Below, piece after piece: positions 31,199 through 40,062 of a stretch of 64,000 nucleotides of DNA. Where the stretch lies: contig NZ_FNCY01000009.1 of NCBI RefSeq assembly GCF_900099695.1, positions 124,715-188,714 on the forward strand, in the 5' to 3' direction. The stretch is from Propionivibrio dicarboxylicus (GTDB lineage: Bacteria > Pseudomonadota > Gammaproteobacteria > Burkholderiales > Rhodocyclaceae). Under the pieces are notes generated by a model. It searched no databases. It was not told the origin of the DNA and saw only the letters and a program-made list of their open reading frames with translations. Every line of letters begins with the position of its first letter. The stretch's first letter is position 1. Position numbers and translations under genes: made by a program.

Positions 31199-31318
31199 TG
31201 AGACTCACGGCCAGCGCGTGCTCGCTCGAAAACGCCCTCCGATGCTGTCCAATACTTCACATTACAAAAACGCACCTTCGTCTATAGTTCAGCCATCTCA
31301 CCTTCACGTCCGACCGCC

Positions 31319-32128
31319 ATGCGCTGTTCGTTCGCCTGCACCTCCGGCTTTACGCTCGTCGAACTTTCAATCGTTCTGGTGATCATTTCGCTGCTGCTTG
31401 GCAGTCTGACGCTCTCTTTCTCGACCTTGCGAGACGCCGCGAAATTCCGGGAAACGCAGCGGCAACTTCTGCAAATCCGGGAGACATTGCTGGGCTTCGC
31501 CGCCGCCAATGGCCGTCTTCCATGCCCTGCTAGTCCGGAGTCGAATGGTCTGGAAAGTCTTTGCACTAATGACACGGGCGTTTGTGGCGCAACGCTCACC
31601 GCACCGTCGAGGCTCCCCGAACACGGCCGTTGCTCCCATCCCTTCTCAGGTTTTCTGCCAGGCGCAACACTCGGCCACACCGAGTTGGACGACCATGGCT
31701 ACGCGGTCGATAGTTGGGGCGGCATAGCCAATCGGTTTCGTTACGCAATCGCCAGCAACAGCGTTAACCAAGTCAAAAACGCGTTAACCGCTTCGGAAGG
31801 GATGAAAGCAGCCACCATGGCTGCCATTGCCAACGCAGACCGTTTACTCTCGGTGTGTAGCAGCGCTGCCAACAGTAGCAGCGACGCCTGCCACTCGGCA
31901 AACCAACTCACCAATGCCGCCGTTGCCGTGATCTTCTCTGCCGGCCGTAACGCGCCGACCGGTGGAATCAGCGCCGACGAAGCTGAAAACATCGACGACG
32001 ACACAGTATTCGTCAGTCATTCGCCGACCTCGACCGCGTCCGCTGACGGCGAGTTTGATGATCTTGTGACCTGGCTCTCTCCAGGTCTCTTGTTCAACCG
32101 AATGATCGCCGCCGGACGCTTGCCATGA
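31319..32128 (+). CDS. type IV prepilin-like protein (class III signal peptide)
   Basis: 269 residues with a canonical prepilin start GFTLVELSIVLVIISLLLG; cleavage is expected after the Gly, leaving N-terminal Phe with Glu at +5. The mature part is long for a major pilin and contains many Cys and Ser/Ala residues and the LLGFAAANGRLPCPA pattern shared with the preceding product. It may be a minor pilin or pseudopilin. A gap of about 120 bases separates it from the preceding gene, and it overlaps the cyclase gene by 4 bases. Confidence 0.8.
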   Translation: MRCSFACTSGFTLVELSIVLVIISLLLGSLTLSFSTLRDAAKFRETQRQLLQIRETLLGFAAANGRLPCPASPESNGLESLCTNDTGVCGATLTAPSRLPEHGRCSHPFSGFLPGATLGHTELDDHGYAVDSWGGIANRFRYAIASNSVNQVKNALTASEGMKAATMAAIANADRLLSVCSSAANSSSDACHSANQLTNAAVAVIFSAGRNAPTGGISADEAENIDDDTVFVSHSPTSTASADGEFDDLVTWLSPGLLFNRMIAAGRLP

Positions 32129-33408
32129 ACGGACTTGACTGGATCATCCAGCACTTCCACAACGCCGGCGTGGATGCATCGGACAGCGATGAACTGCGTC
32201 TAAAAAAGACACTGCTTGTCTCCGCGACGGTAATGATCGGCCTGGCCGCCACACTCTGGCTTCTGATCTATCAATATCTCGGACCGCATGTTTCGGTAGC
32301 GACTTTTGTGATTTTCCAGGCCTTTCTCTGGGGAAATCTCGTTATCTATCTAAAGGGGCGGAATTTCAATCGATTCCGCCTGATGCAGTTGCTGCTTATC
32401 CTGATCATGCCTTTCGTTGCGCAGTGGCGCATGGGATCGCTGACCGCATCGAGCGGCATCAGCCTCTGGGCACTTCTCGCCCCGATCGGCGCCATTTTGT
32501 TCATTGGCGCGCGCGAGTCACGCGCATGGTTCGTCGCCTATCTTGCACTGATCCTGCTCTCTGGCACCCACGACGTCCTTCTCGCCGACATCGCGCCGAC
32601 ACCGCGCTACGACATTCCTCTCCACACGACCGCTTTTTTCTTCGCGCTCAACTTTACTGCGGTATCGATGATCGTCTATCTGCTGCTCAGGCAATCCGCT
32701 CTGGAAAAACAAAAAGCCCAGGCGCGGATCGAGGCGACCAACACCCGCTTGCGTATCGAACAGGATCGATCGGAGCACCTGCTGCTCAACATACTCCCGG
32801 CGCCGATCGCCGCCCGCTTGAAAAGCAGCAACCAGACAATTGCGGACGGAATCCCCGATGTCTCGGTCATGTTTGTGGATATCGTAAATTTCACCAGGGT
32901 TGCCGAAGGCATGCGTCCACAGCAGGTATTCGCGATGCTCAACCGGATTTTCTCGGCATTCGACGAATTAGCCGAGAAGCATGGCCTCGAAAAGATCAAG
33001 ACGATAGGCGACGCCTACATGGTCGCCGGCGGACTCAACCATCATCCAGCAGACTATTCCGTTGCGATCGTCGAGCTTGCCTTTGACATGCAAGCGCTGC
33101 TGCAATCGGACATTCAGGCCAGCGGCATTCAGTTGGATATTCGGATCGGCATCGCCACGGGGTCCGTGGTCGCAGGCGTCGTCGGCAAGAAGAAATTTAC
33201 CTACGACCTATGGGGCGACACCGTCAATACCGCCAGCCGGATCACCGGTGAATGCACTCCCGGCGCTATCCTGGTTGACGCGGCCACACACCGGCGACTC
33301 GACCAATATTTCGATTTCGAGGTCCCGCGACCGCTTCAACTCAAAGGCAAAGGCACACTTGAGGTCTATCGCATACTGGGTCCGAAGGCCCTTAGCGCAA
33401 TCGCCTGA
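32125..33408 (+). CDS. membrane-bound class III adenylate cyclase
   Basis: 427 residues. About six membrane helices (residues 28-195) and a short coiled coil lead into a class III cyclase domain (about 230-415). Metal-binding Asp residues are in FVDIVNFT (about 250) and TIGDAYM (about 293). The substrate pair is Lys in EKIKTIGDA and Asp in TYDLWGDTVNTASR, the adenylate-specific combination. It should make cAMP at the inner membrane. Its ATG overlaps the preceding pseudopilin stop (ATGA), so it is translated as part of the pilus operon. The membrane domain is a likely sensor of unknown input. Confidence 0.88.
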   Translation: MNGLDWIIQHFHNAGVDASDSDELRLKKTLLVSATVMIGLAATLWLLIYQYLGPHVSVATFVIFQAFLWGNLVIYLKGRNFNRFRLMQLLLILIMPFVAQWRMGSLTASSGISLWALLAPIGAILFIGARESRAWFVAYLALILLSGTHDVLLADIAPTPRYDIPLHTTAFFFALNFTAVSMIVYLLLRQSALEKQKAQARIEATNTRLRIEQDRSEHLLLNILPAPIAARLKSSNQTIADGIPDVSVMFVDIVNFTRVAEGMRPQQVFAMLNRIFSAFDELAEKHGLEKIKTIGDAYMVAGGLNHHPADYSVAIVELAFDMQALLQSDIQASGIQLDIRIGIATGSVVAGVVGKKKFTYDLWGDTVNTASRITGECTPGAILVDAATHRRLDQYFDFEVPRPLQLKGKGTLEVYRILGPKALSAIA

Positions 33409-33426
33409 CTCCCGAGACAGCACGAT

Positions 33427-33447
33427 CCCGTCTTGCCGGAAGACGGG
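33427..33447. terminator. hairpin between convergent cyclase and yecH-like genes
   Basis: A perfect 8-base stem CCCGTCTT / AAGACGGG with a five-base loop, just after the cyclase stop and about 20 bases before the end of the convergent gene. There is no T-run on either side, so intrinsic termination would be weak. Confidence 0.4.
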
Positions 33448-33468
33448 TCGCGACAGGTCATCGCCGGT

Positions 33469-33711
33469 TCAGTGGCGACAAATTTTTGCAGCCTCAGTGT
33501 TGAATCCGTCTTCGGCCGGAACGAATTTCCCCTTCGACTCCAACAAATCGATCAGTTGCGCTGCCGTCAGTCCCTCGGCGCTACAGGTGTGGAATCTCAC
33601 GTCCGGACCGAAGTGCTGTTCAACCGCCTCACACAGGCTTTGCTTGGTAAAGCTGCCGCCCCGTTCCAGCATGAAATGCATGACCTCGTGACCATGAATG
33701 GAAGAACTCAC
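33469..33711 (-). CDS. YecH family metal-binding protein
   Basis: 80 residues very similar in pattern to E. coli YecH: SIHGHEVMHFMLERG at the N-terminus, FGPDVRFHTCSAEGLTA in the middle, and AAKICRH at the C-terminus. The conserved His and Cys residues (HGHEV, HTC, CRH) are consistent with a small metal site. The biological role is not established. It is a single gene convergent with the cyclase gene. Confidence 0.85.
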   Translation of the reverse strand: MSSSIHGHEVMHFMLERGGSFTKQSLCEAVEQHFGPDVRFHTCSAEGLTAAQLIDLLESKGKFVPAEDGFNTEAAKICRH

Positions 33712-33835
33712 GGAATATCCTTTCTAAAATAACAGGAGAGTTGCAGGGATTTTAGCCAGCTATCGCCGCCAATTCGCTGATCCAAGTCAAATTCGCAGGC
33801 ACTATCAAGGATCGCTGCAGGTACAATGCCGGACT

Positions 33836-34870
33836 ATGCTGATCCTTGGAATCGAATCATCCTGCGACGAAACCGGTGTCGCACTCTACGATACCGACCA
33901 CGCCCGCCTGTTGGCGCACGCGCTGCACTCCCAAATACTGATGCACCAGGACTACGGCGGCGTCGTTCCGGAACTGGCGTCGCGCGACCATATCCGGCGC
34001 ACGATTCCGCTGCTTCACAAGGTGATGTCGGACAGCGGACATTCGCTCGATCAACTGGACGCAATCGCTTACACGCAAGGCCCTGGCCTCGCCGGCGCAC
34101 TGCTGGTTGGCGCCGCGTTTGCCGAAGGCCTGGCAGCCTCGCTAGAGATTCCGGTCATACCGATCCATCATCTTGAGGGCCATTTGCTGTCGCCCTTGTT
34201 GTCACGACGCCCGCCGAGCTTTCCTTTCGTCGCTTTGCTGGTTTCGGGCGGACACAGCCAATTGATGCGGGTTTCGGACGTCGGCCAATACGAGTTGCTC
34301 GGCGAGACACTGGACGACGCCGCTGGCGAAGCGTTCGACAAGACGGCGAAACTGCTCGGCCTGCCTTATCCCGGCGGCGCCGCGCTCTCCGAACTGGCGC
34401 AACACGGGCAGCCCGACGCCATCAAGTTGCCGCGACCGATGCTGCATTCGGGCGACTTTGATTTCAGTTTCAGCGGGCTGAAAACGGCGGTACTCACCAA
34501 GGTTCGCGAAATCGGCACGCCCAGCGAACAACAACGCGCCGATATCGCCCGTGGATTCCAGGACGCGATTATTGAAGTGCTGGTCAAGAAGGCCATGCGC
34601 GCGGTCAAGGAAAGCGGGCTCAAACAACTGGTCGTCGCCGGCGGCGTCGGCGCCAACCGCGAACTGCGCCGACAACTCGATGCTCGCGCCGTCCGCGCAA
34701 AAATCGATGTCTTCTATCCGGAACTGGAATTCTGCACCGACAACGGCGCCATGATTGCCCTTGCCGGCGCCCTGCGCTTCCAGGCGGGGGTTTCGATCAA
34801 ACCGGCCGGGGCCTTTGCCGTCAGACCGCGCTGGCCCCTTTCCGAACTGACGTCAGCCTCAAACGCCTGA
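33836..34870 (+). CDS. tsaD: tRNA N6-adenosine threonylcarbamoyltransferase TsaD
   Basis: 344 residues of the ASKHA fold starting [19 protein letters not shown]. The metal ligands are in [13 protein letters not shown], and the conserved VSGGHSQLM and [10 protein letters not shown] are present. TsaD transfers the threonylcarbamoyl group to A37 of ANN-decoding tRNAs, with TsaB and TsaE, which are not in this window. Its 3' end overlaps plsY by 12 bases, convergently. Confidence 0.95.
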   Translation: MLILGIESSCDETGVALYDTDHARLLAHALHSQILMHQDYGGVVPELASRDHIRRTIPLLHKVMSDSGHSLDQLDAIAYTQGPGLAGALLVGAAFAEGLAASLEIPVIPIHHLEGHLLSPLLSRRPPSFPFVALLVSGGHSQLMRVSDVGQYELLGETLDDAAGEAFDKTAKLLGLPYPGGAALSELAQHGQPDAIKLPRPMLHSGDFDFSFSGLKTAVLTKVREIGTPSEQQRADIARGFQDAIIEVLVKKAMRAVKESGLKQLVVAGGVGANRELRRQLDARAVRAKIDVFYPELEFCTDNGAMIALAGALRFQAGVSIKPAGAFAVRPRWPLSELTSASNA

Positions 34871-35512
34871 CCCGGCCTTCTGCGCCTCTTTTTTCTTGCT
34901 CCCGATCTTCGGCTCCGTCCCGGCCATGAGTCGCTGGAGGTTCGGCCAGTGCTTGCCAATCAGCACGATGGCGATACCCGCCACGGCTACCAGCTGGCTG
35001 TCGCGCCCCCACATCAGGAATGCATAGAGCGGCGCCGCACAGGCCGCGACCAGCGCGGCAAGCGAGGAATAACGGAAGGCGAAGGCGACGAACAACCAGG
35101 TCGCCAAGGTTGCTCCCCCCAGCAGCGGGTCGATTGCCAGCAGCACACCAGCAGCGGTCGCGACCCCTTTTCCCCCTTTAAAGCCCAGGAAAACAGGATA
35201 GATGTGGCCAAAAAAGGCAGCCAGGGCAACGCCGACGATGAACCACGAGCCAAGACCCGCCGGCTCACCATAGGTCTGTGCCAGCAGCACCGCAACCGCG
35301 CCTTTGGCACTGTCGCCAATCAGCGTGAGGACGGCGGCCGACTTGTTTCCGCTGCGCAACACGTTCGTCGCGCCCGGATTCTTGGAGCCGTAGCTGCGCG
35401 GGTCGGCGAGTCCGAAAAGACGACTCGACAGCACCGCAAAAGGAATCGATCCAAGCAGATACGCTGCCAGGATTGCCAGAGGAACAATTTGCAAATGCGA
35501 CATAGTGGACAT
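34859..35512 (-). CDS. plsY: glycerol-3-phosphate acyltransferase PlsY
   Basis: About 217 residues with five membrane segments and the PlsY motifs: [55 protein letters not shown]. PlsY transfers the acyl group from acyl phosphate to glycerol-3-phosphate, the first step of phospholipid synthesis. A second ATG three codons downstream (35503) is an alternative start. Confidence 0.94.
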   Translation of the reverse strand: MSTMSHLQIVPLAILAAYLLGSIPFAVLSSRLFGLADPRSYGSKNPGATNVLRSGNKSAAVLTLIGDSAKGAVAVLLAQTYGEPAGLGSWFIVGVALAAFFGHIYPVFLGFKGGKGVATAAGVLLAIDPLLGGATLATWLFVAFAFRYSSLAALVAACAAPLYAFLMWGRDSQLVAVAGIAIVLIGKHWPNLQRLMAGTEPKIGSKKKEAQKAGSGV

Positions 35513-35601
35513 AGCGAGTTTACGGGACAGGTGCCTGCCTAGGTTAGAATGCGCGACAAACGGAACGCCCGTAATATTACACTGAGCGACTGCGCGACCG
35601 C

Positions 35602-35958
35602 ATGGACATTATCTTTATTGACGATCTTCGCATCTCCACCCTGATCGGCATCTACCCGCGCGAGCGATCGATGGCGCAGAACGTGGAGATCTCGCTGCAG
35701 ATCGGCACATCGACGGTCGGTGCCGGCGCAACGGACAATATTCACGACACCATCGACTACGCAATGGTCGTCGGACGCCTGCGCAACGACCTCGCCTCCC
35801 AGCATTTCAACTTGCTGGAGAAGCTCGCCGAACATATCGCCAATGTCCTGCTCAAGGAATTCGGCGCGCGCTGGATCCGCGTGTCTGTCGCAAAACTCGG
35901 CATGCTGCCCGGCGTACGGCGCGCCGGGGTCATCATTGAGCGGGGCGAGCGCGACTGA
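35602..35958 (+). CDS. folB: dihydroneopterin aldolase
   Basis: 118 residues starting MDIIFIDDLRISTLIGIYPRE, the FolB opening, with the catalytic Glu in the LIGIYPRERSM segment, TIDYAMVVGRL, and FNLLEKLAEHIANVLL near residue 70. FolB makes 6-hydroxymethyl-dihydropterin in folate synthesis. It lies divergent from plsY, a common betaproteobacterial arrangement. Confidence 0.93.
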   Translation: MDIIFIDDLRISTLIGIYPRERSMAQNVEISLQIGTSTVGAGATDNIHDTIDYAMVVGRLRNDLASQHFNLLEKLAEHIANVLLKEFGARWIRVSVAKLGMLPGVRRAGVIIERGERD

Positions 35959-35973
35959 CCCGCAACGGCGCAA

Positions 35974-36288
35974 TCAAAACGCCTGGCAGGCCGCCATCGA
36001 ACCGATATATTGCCTTGAGACCTCCACCTCGGCGACATGTCGATCGGGTGACAACACACGGCGCGACTGCCCGGCCAGTTCGTAGTAAACCCAACGCGGC
36101 AGTCCGTCAAGGACCTCGACAAAGAAATCACCGAGCCGCCCCTTGGGCGAACGCACGCGCGCATCGGCGCCGAACACCAGCAACACCGCATTCGATTCGT
36201 CGCGCAATTCCACGGAATCATGCGCAGTGCTCATGACATGCTTATAAGTGCGCGCTCCAACCTGAAAAATCTTTATGACAGCAGACAT
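35974..36288 (-). CDS. hypothetical protein
   Basis: 104 residues from an ATG at 36288 preceded by GGGAG. It begins MSAVIKIFQVGARTYKHVMS and has no signal peptide or membrane helix. The middle (VLLVFGADARVRSPKGRLGDFF) is mixed alpha/beta in character. I do not recognise a family. The gene stands alone, convergent with folB. An alternative start at 36303 adds five residues. Confidence 0.6.
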   Translation of the reverse strand: MSAVIKIFQVGARTYKHVMSTAHDSVELRDESNAVLLVFGADARVRSPKGRLGDFFVEVLDGLPRWVYYELAGQSRRVLSPDRHVAEVEVSRQYIGSMAACQAF

Positions 36289-36371
36289 GGCAATCTCCCG
36301 CATCACCGCGCGAACGACAGCGGCCCATGACTGCAATATCGGAGTGCAATCGAAAAAGTTGAGTACTTTGC

Positions 36372-36857
36372 TCAGTCCAAGGCCACATGCACGACCTTGG
36401 CCGGGAGAACCCGCAGCAGATCGTGCGGATGAACACCAACAAGAAAGCCGCGTCGCCCGCCGTTGATATAAATCAGGGGCAGATCGAGAATGCTTTTTTC
36501 GATAAAAACCGGCATCGCCTTCTTTGTGCCAAACGGACTCGTCCCACCAACCAGATACCCGGAGTGCCGGTTCGCCACCTCGGGGAGACAAGGTTCGACC
36601 TTCTTGCATCCAATCTGGCGCGCCAATTCCTTGGTCGACACCTTCCTGTCACCGTGCATCAAAACAATCAGCGGCTTACGCGACTCATCCTCCATGACCA
36701 GTGTCTTTACGACGGCATGCTCATCGACATTGAGTTCGCGCGCTGAAACGCGCGTCCCGCCGTGCTCCTCATAGGCATAGAGATGCGTTGAAAATGCCAT
36801 GTGATGCTGACGAAGGAATCGGGTCGCGTGCGTCTCGGGAGCGTTTTCGGATTTCAT
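36372..36857 (-). CDS. ybaK: Cys-tRNA(Pro)/Cys-tRNA(Cys) deacylase YbaK
   Basis: 161 residues of the YbaK/EbsC fold: THATRFLRQHHMAFS, VVKTLVMEDESRKPLIVLMHGDRKVS, the catalytic Lys in KTLV, and SGYLVGGTSPFGTKKAMPVFI. YbaK removes cysteine wrongly attached to tRNA-Pro by ProRS. It is monocistronic. Ybak-like trans-editing enzymes are short, single-domain proteins of this length. Confidence 0.9.
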   Translation of the reverse strand: MKSENAPETHATRFLRQHHMAFSTHLYAYEEHGGTRVSARELNVDEHAVVKTLVMEDESRKPLIVLMHGDRKVSTKELARQIGCKKVEPCLPEVANRHSGYLVGGTSPFGTKKAMPVFIEKSILDLPLIYINGGRRGFLVGVHPHDLLRVLPAKVVHVALD

Positions 36858-37011
36858 GACACTTCAAGCAAATTGAATAACAGAACCTGAGGATAGCAGA
36901 GACGACTAGATCCTGTGTGGCCCAAGCAGTCCACGACACATGCCCGACGGATGACAAAGCGACACACCCGGCTTACCATGAGGTTTTTTAAATCACGACG
37001 AGAATACACGC

Positions 37012-37794
37012 ATGAAAGAGACCAAGCTCATCCAGATTCAAGGCCAGCCGCTCGGAAACGGTGCGCTTCCCATCATCATCACGCCGCTCGTCGGAAAGAC
37101 CACCGCCGCCATTCTGGACGAGGTTGCTGCCATCATCCCCAAGCAGCCCGACCTGCTGGAGTGGCGCATCGATTTCTTCGAGGCGATCGGCGACAGCAAA
37201 GCCGTCGTCGAAACGGCGCTGGCGATCCGCCAGGCCGCCAAAGGAATTCCCGTACTGCTGACGCGACGCAACGCCACGGAAGGCGGCCAGCCGCTCAGCA
37301 TCGCCGAACCCGCCGTCATCGCCATGTATGTCGCCGCCTGCGAAGCCAAATGCGTCGAACTCATCGACTATGAGTTGTCGAACGCACCCGAAGACCTCGC
37401 GCTCTTGCGCAAGGTCTCCAAGGCCAACGGCATCGCCATGATCATGTCCTATCACAACTTCCAGATGACACCGGACGCAGCGACCCTCGACGAGAAATTC
37501 GCCGCTGCCGCCAAGCTCGGCGCCGACGTCGGCAAGGTAGCCGTCATGCCCCAGAACGAGCGCGATGTGCTTGACCTGCTGGCGGCAACCAGCCGCGCCC
37601 GCGACGCCTTCGACATGCCGTTGATCAGCATGTCGATGGGCGGCATCGGATCGATATCGCGCATCATGGGCTGGGTCTACGGTTCAGCCGCCACCTTCGC
37701 GGTCGGCAAGAGCAGCTCCGCCCCGGGACAAATCGCCATCGAAGACCTGCGCGCGGCGCTCGCGGTCGTTCGCCAGGGCGTCCTCGGCAAGTAA
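37012..37794 (+). CDS. aroD: 3-dehydroquinate dehydratase, type I
   Basis: 260 residues of the type I (Schiff-base) aldolase-like barrel. The catalytic His is in MIMSYHNFQMTP, the Schiff-base Lys in GADVGKVAVMPQ, and the C-terminal FAVGKSSSAPGQI closes the active site. It dehydrates 3-dehydroquinate in the shikimate pathway. Most Betaproteobacteria use the unrelated type II enzyme AroQ, so this may be an accessory or catabolic copy. It stands alone and is followed by a long palindrome. Confidence 0.93.
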   Translation: MKETKLIQIQGQPLGNGALPIIITPLVGKTTAAILDEVAAIIPKQPDLLEWRIDFFEAIGDSKAVVETALAIRQAAKGIPVLLTRRNATEGGQPLSIAEPAVIAMYVAACEAKCVELIDYELSNAPEDLALLRKVSKANGIAMIMSYHNFQMTPDAATLDEKFAAAAKLGADVGKVAVMPQNERDVLDLLAATSRARDAFDMPLISMSMGGIGSISRIMGWVYGSAATFAVGKSSSAPGQIAIEDLRAALAVVRQGVLGK

Positions 37795-37807
37795 ATTCCG
37801 GCAAGCT

Positions 37808-37840
37808 CCCGTGCGCCGGAAAATTTTTCCGCCGCACGGG
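37808..37840. repeat. 33-base near-perfect palindrome after aroD
   Basis: Two 16-base arms around a central T, with one mismatch. The arms begin CCCGTGCG and end in an A4/T4 centre. There is no T-run after the right arm. It lies 13 bases after the aroD stop and about 45 bases before the next small gene. It may act as a transcript 3' end, a protein binding site or a cruciform; nothing in the sequence decides. Confidence 0.7.
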
Positions 37841-37884
37841 GCTGTCACCGGACAGGACACTGAACGACAACAGGACTGCCTCTC

Positions 37885-38100
37885 ATGTTTGCCTGGCTGC
37901 GAAAACGTTGGCTGGCACGCCGGACACCGACCGACATCGCGGCAGCGACGCGGCTTATTCACGCGATCGACAGGGGCGGCATTCCGCTCAACCCGGCCAA
38001 GGTCAACGCCATCGCCCGCGACTTGGGCCTGGAAGTTTCCCGGCGCGACCCCGTCGATAAAACCATTCAGCGCATACGCCAGTATCTTCTGCGCATGTAA
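37885..38100 (+). CDS. small basic hypothetical protein
   Basis: 71 residues beginning MFAWLRKRWLARRTPTDIAAA. It is basic (many Arg), helical in character, with no signal peptide or clear membrane helix. AGGA lies about 10 bases before the ATG. A pattern of LNPAKVNAIARDLGLEVS followed by VDKTIQRIRQYLLRM suggests a small DNA- or protein-binding helical fold, but no family was recognised. Confidence 0.55.
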   Translation: MFAWLRKRWLARRTPTDIAAATRLIHAIDRGGIPLNPAKVNAIARDLGLEVSRRDPVDKTIQRIRQYLLRM

Positions 38101-38158
38101 CACGACAAGCTTGCCCGAACGCGGCGGCAATCGCCCCTCGCGCCATTGGAAGACGCCG

Positions 38159-38593
38159 ATGAATTTCCCGCAATTATTGAAACTGACCGATACGCTGGCG
38201 CTGAAAATCAAGGCATCCGGCTTCCAGGCCGACGCCATCGTCGCCCTGACGCGCGGCGGATGGATTCCTGCCCGCCTGCTCTCCGATGGCCTGGGGATTC
38301 GCGAACTTCTGAGCATCGGACTGCGTTACAGTGACGCCCGCCGAACCGACTTGGTCGCCTATTCGCTACCGGACCCAATGCCGACCGCAAGAAAGCTGCT
38401 GCTCGTCGAGGACTGCCTGGAAAGTGGGCGCAGCCTGCAGGAAGCGAAGCGTCTGCTCGAAGCCGCCGGCAACGAAGTGCGAACAGCCAGTCTGTACATC
38501 ACCCGACAGACCATGACGGCGCCGGACTATCACGTAATCGCCGTCGCCACCCCGCCGACATTCCCCTGGGAACGGCCCGCGCCCAAGCCATAG
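38159..38593 (+). CDS. phosphoribosyltransferase domain protein
   Basis: 144 residues of the type I PRTase fold. TRGGWIPARLLSDGLG forms the pyrophosphate loop and LLLVEDCLESGRS matches the PRPP loop. It resembles xanthine/guanine PRTase-like proteins of unknown substrate. It starts 58 bases after the small basic gene. Whether it salvages a purine or has a regulatory role cannot be read from sequence. Confidence 0.8.
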   Translation: MNFPQLLKLTDTLALKIKASGFQADAIVALTRGGWIPARLLSDGLGIRELLSIGLRYSDARRTDLVAYSLPDPMPTARKLLLVEDCLESGRSLQEAKRLLEAAGNEVRTASLYITRQTMTAPDYHVIAVATPPTFPWERPAPKP

Positions 38594-38667
38594 ACACTGC
38601 CGATGCGCTGATAACAAGAACATTGCTGCCGAAGATAAGCGACGACGCATTGCCAGCCGGAATGCGA

Positions 38668-39906
38668 TCAGGAACTCCGCACCATCCGGTCGCGCTTCGA
38701 CAAAGCCGGGAACAACCAGATCCACCCCACGGCAACGAGCAAAGTGCCCACGCCACCCAGGACGACCGAGCCGACCGGCCCGAATAATGCCGCCGTCGCC
38801 CCCGACTCGAACTCTCCGAGTTGATTCGAGGCCCCGATAAAAATCGTATTGACCGCGGCGACGCGCCCGCGCATCTCGTCCGGCGTTTCAAGCTGCATCA
38901 AGGTCAGCCGGATGACCACGCCAACGTTATCGGCCGCGCCGGAAATCGCCAGCGCCGCCAGGGAAACGACGAAATTCGTCGACAGCCCGAAAACGACCAT
39001 GCAGACACCAAACACGGCGACGCAGGAGAGCATTCGAAGACCGACCTTTCGCTGCAATGGCCAGCGAGTCAAAGCAAGCGACATGAGCAAGGCGCCGACG
39101 GCGGGCGCAGCGCGCAACAAACCAAGACCGACGGGACCTACCTGAAGGATGTCCCGCGCATATATCGGCAGCAAGGCGGTTGCGCCGCCCAGCAATACGG
39201 CAAAGAGATCGAGCGACATCGCCCCCAACAAGGCCTTGTGCGCCCACACGAAGGAAACCCCGGCAAAAATGCTCCGCAGGGTATTGGCCACGTGCGTCGG
39301 AACATGCGTATAGCGTACGAACAGGGTCAGGACGAAGGCGAGCAACAACAACACGGCACCGCTTGCATAGACGACTTCAGGCCCAAAGGTATAGAGCACG
39401 CCGCCCAGCGCCGGACCACAAATGACTGCGGCCTGGACGCTGCTGGTACTCAGCGCAATGGCTCGGACCAGCAAGAACTGGGGCACCAACAAGGGCGTGA
39501 TGGCCTGCTGTGCTGGTAACTGGAACGCTCGTGCGACACCGAAAATGACGGAGACGCCAAGAATGAGTTCCCGCGTCGCGAATTGGCCGGAAATCGCGAA
39601 CCAAAGAAGCATCGCCGCAAGGGATTGCGCCACCATGCAGGCGGCAAAGATGGAACCGCGGTGCAAACGGTCGACGACGTGACCAGCTGGCAAGGTCATC
39701 GCCAGTTGGGGGGCAAACTGAAACAAGCCGACCAGCCCCAGATCCCAAGCACTCCCGGTAACGTCATACATTTGCCAGGCCAGCGCGACCATGAGCATCT
39801 GATTGGCGACCGTACCAAACAAGCGTGCCAGCCAGAACCGCACAAAAGGACGCTGTTCGAGCAGCTTTGCAAAAGAAGAGGCGAGTTGGTTAGTATCCAA
39901 TGACAA
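38668..39906 (-). CDS. MFS transporter, EntS-like
   Basis: 412 residues with about 12 membrane helices. The N-terminus FVRFWLARLFGTVANQMLMVALAWQMYDVTG-like region and AGHVVDRLHRGSIF after helix 2 are typical of EntS/DHA3-type exporters. EntS exports enterobactin; other members move drugs or unknown solutes. The longest frame starts at TTG; no good ribosome binding site is visible, so the start is uncertain. The gene stands alone. Confidence 0.85.
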   Translation of the reverse strand: MSLDTNQLASSFAKLLEQRPFVRFWLARLFGTVANQMLMVALAWQMYDVTGSAWDLGLVGLFQFAPQLAMTLPAGHVVDRLHRGSIFAACMVAQSLAAMLLWFAISGQFATRELILGVSVIFGVARAFQLPAQQAITPLLVPQFLLVRAIALSTSSVQAAVICGPALGGVLYTFGPEVVYASGAVLLLLAFVLTLFVRYTHVPTHVANTLRSIFAGVSFVWAHKALLGAMSLDLFAVLLGGATALLPIYARDILQVGPVGLGLLRAAPAVGALLMSLALTRWPLQRKVGLRMLSCVAVFGVCMVVFGLSTNFVVSLAALAISGAADNVGVVIRLTLMQLETPDEMRGRVAAVNTIFIGASNQLGEFESGATAALFGPVGSVVLGGVGTLLVAVGWIWLFPALSKRDRMVRSS

Positions 39907-40062
39907 AAGTCGTAGACTGGGTCGCGCCGCACTTTATCATTTTATTTTCCGATTGCCACGAGGCGTCTGATCGAGCATTCGTCGACACGACAAACGAACG
40001 TGCCCCCCCCGAACGCGGTCCCCTCGTTCGGCCCGCCGGAACGCCCCTCGCCACCTCCTTTC

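Noticed and set aside
31198..31287. A short frame starting in the stop of the first pseudopilin gene (TGATG)
   Set aside because: Only 29 codons with unconvincing sequence, and a gap follows before the next real start.
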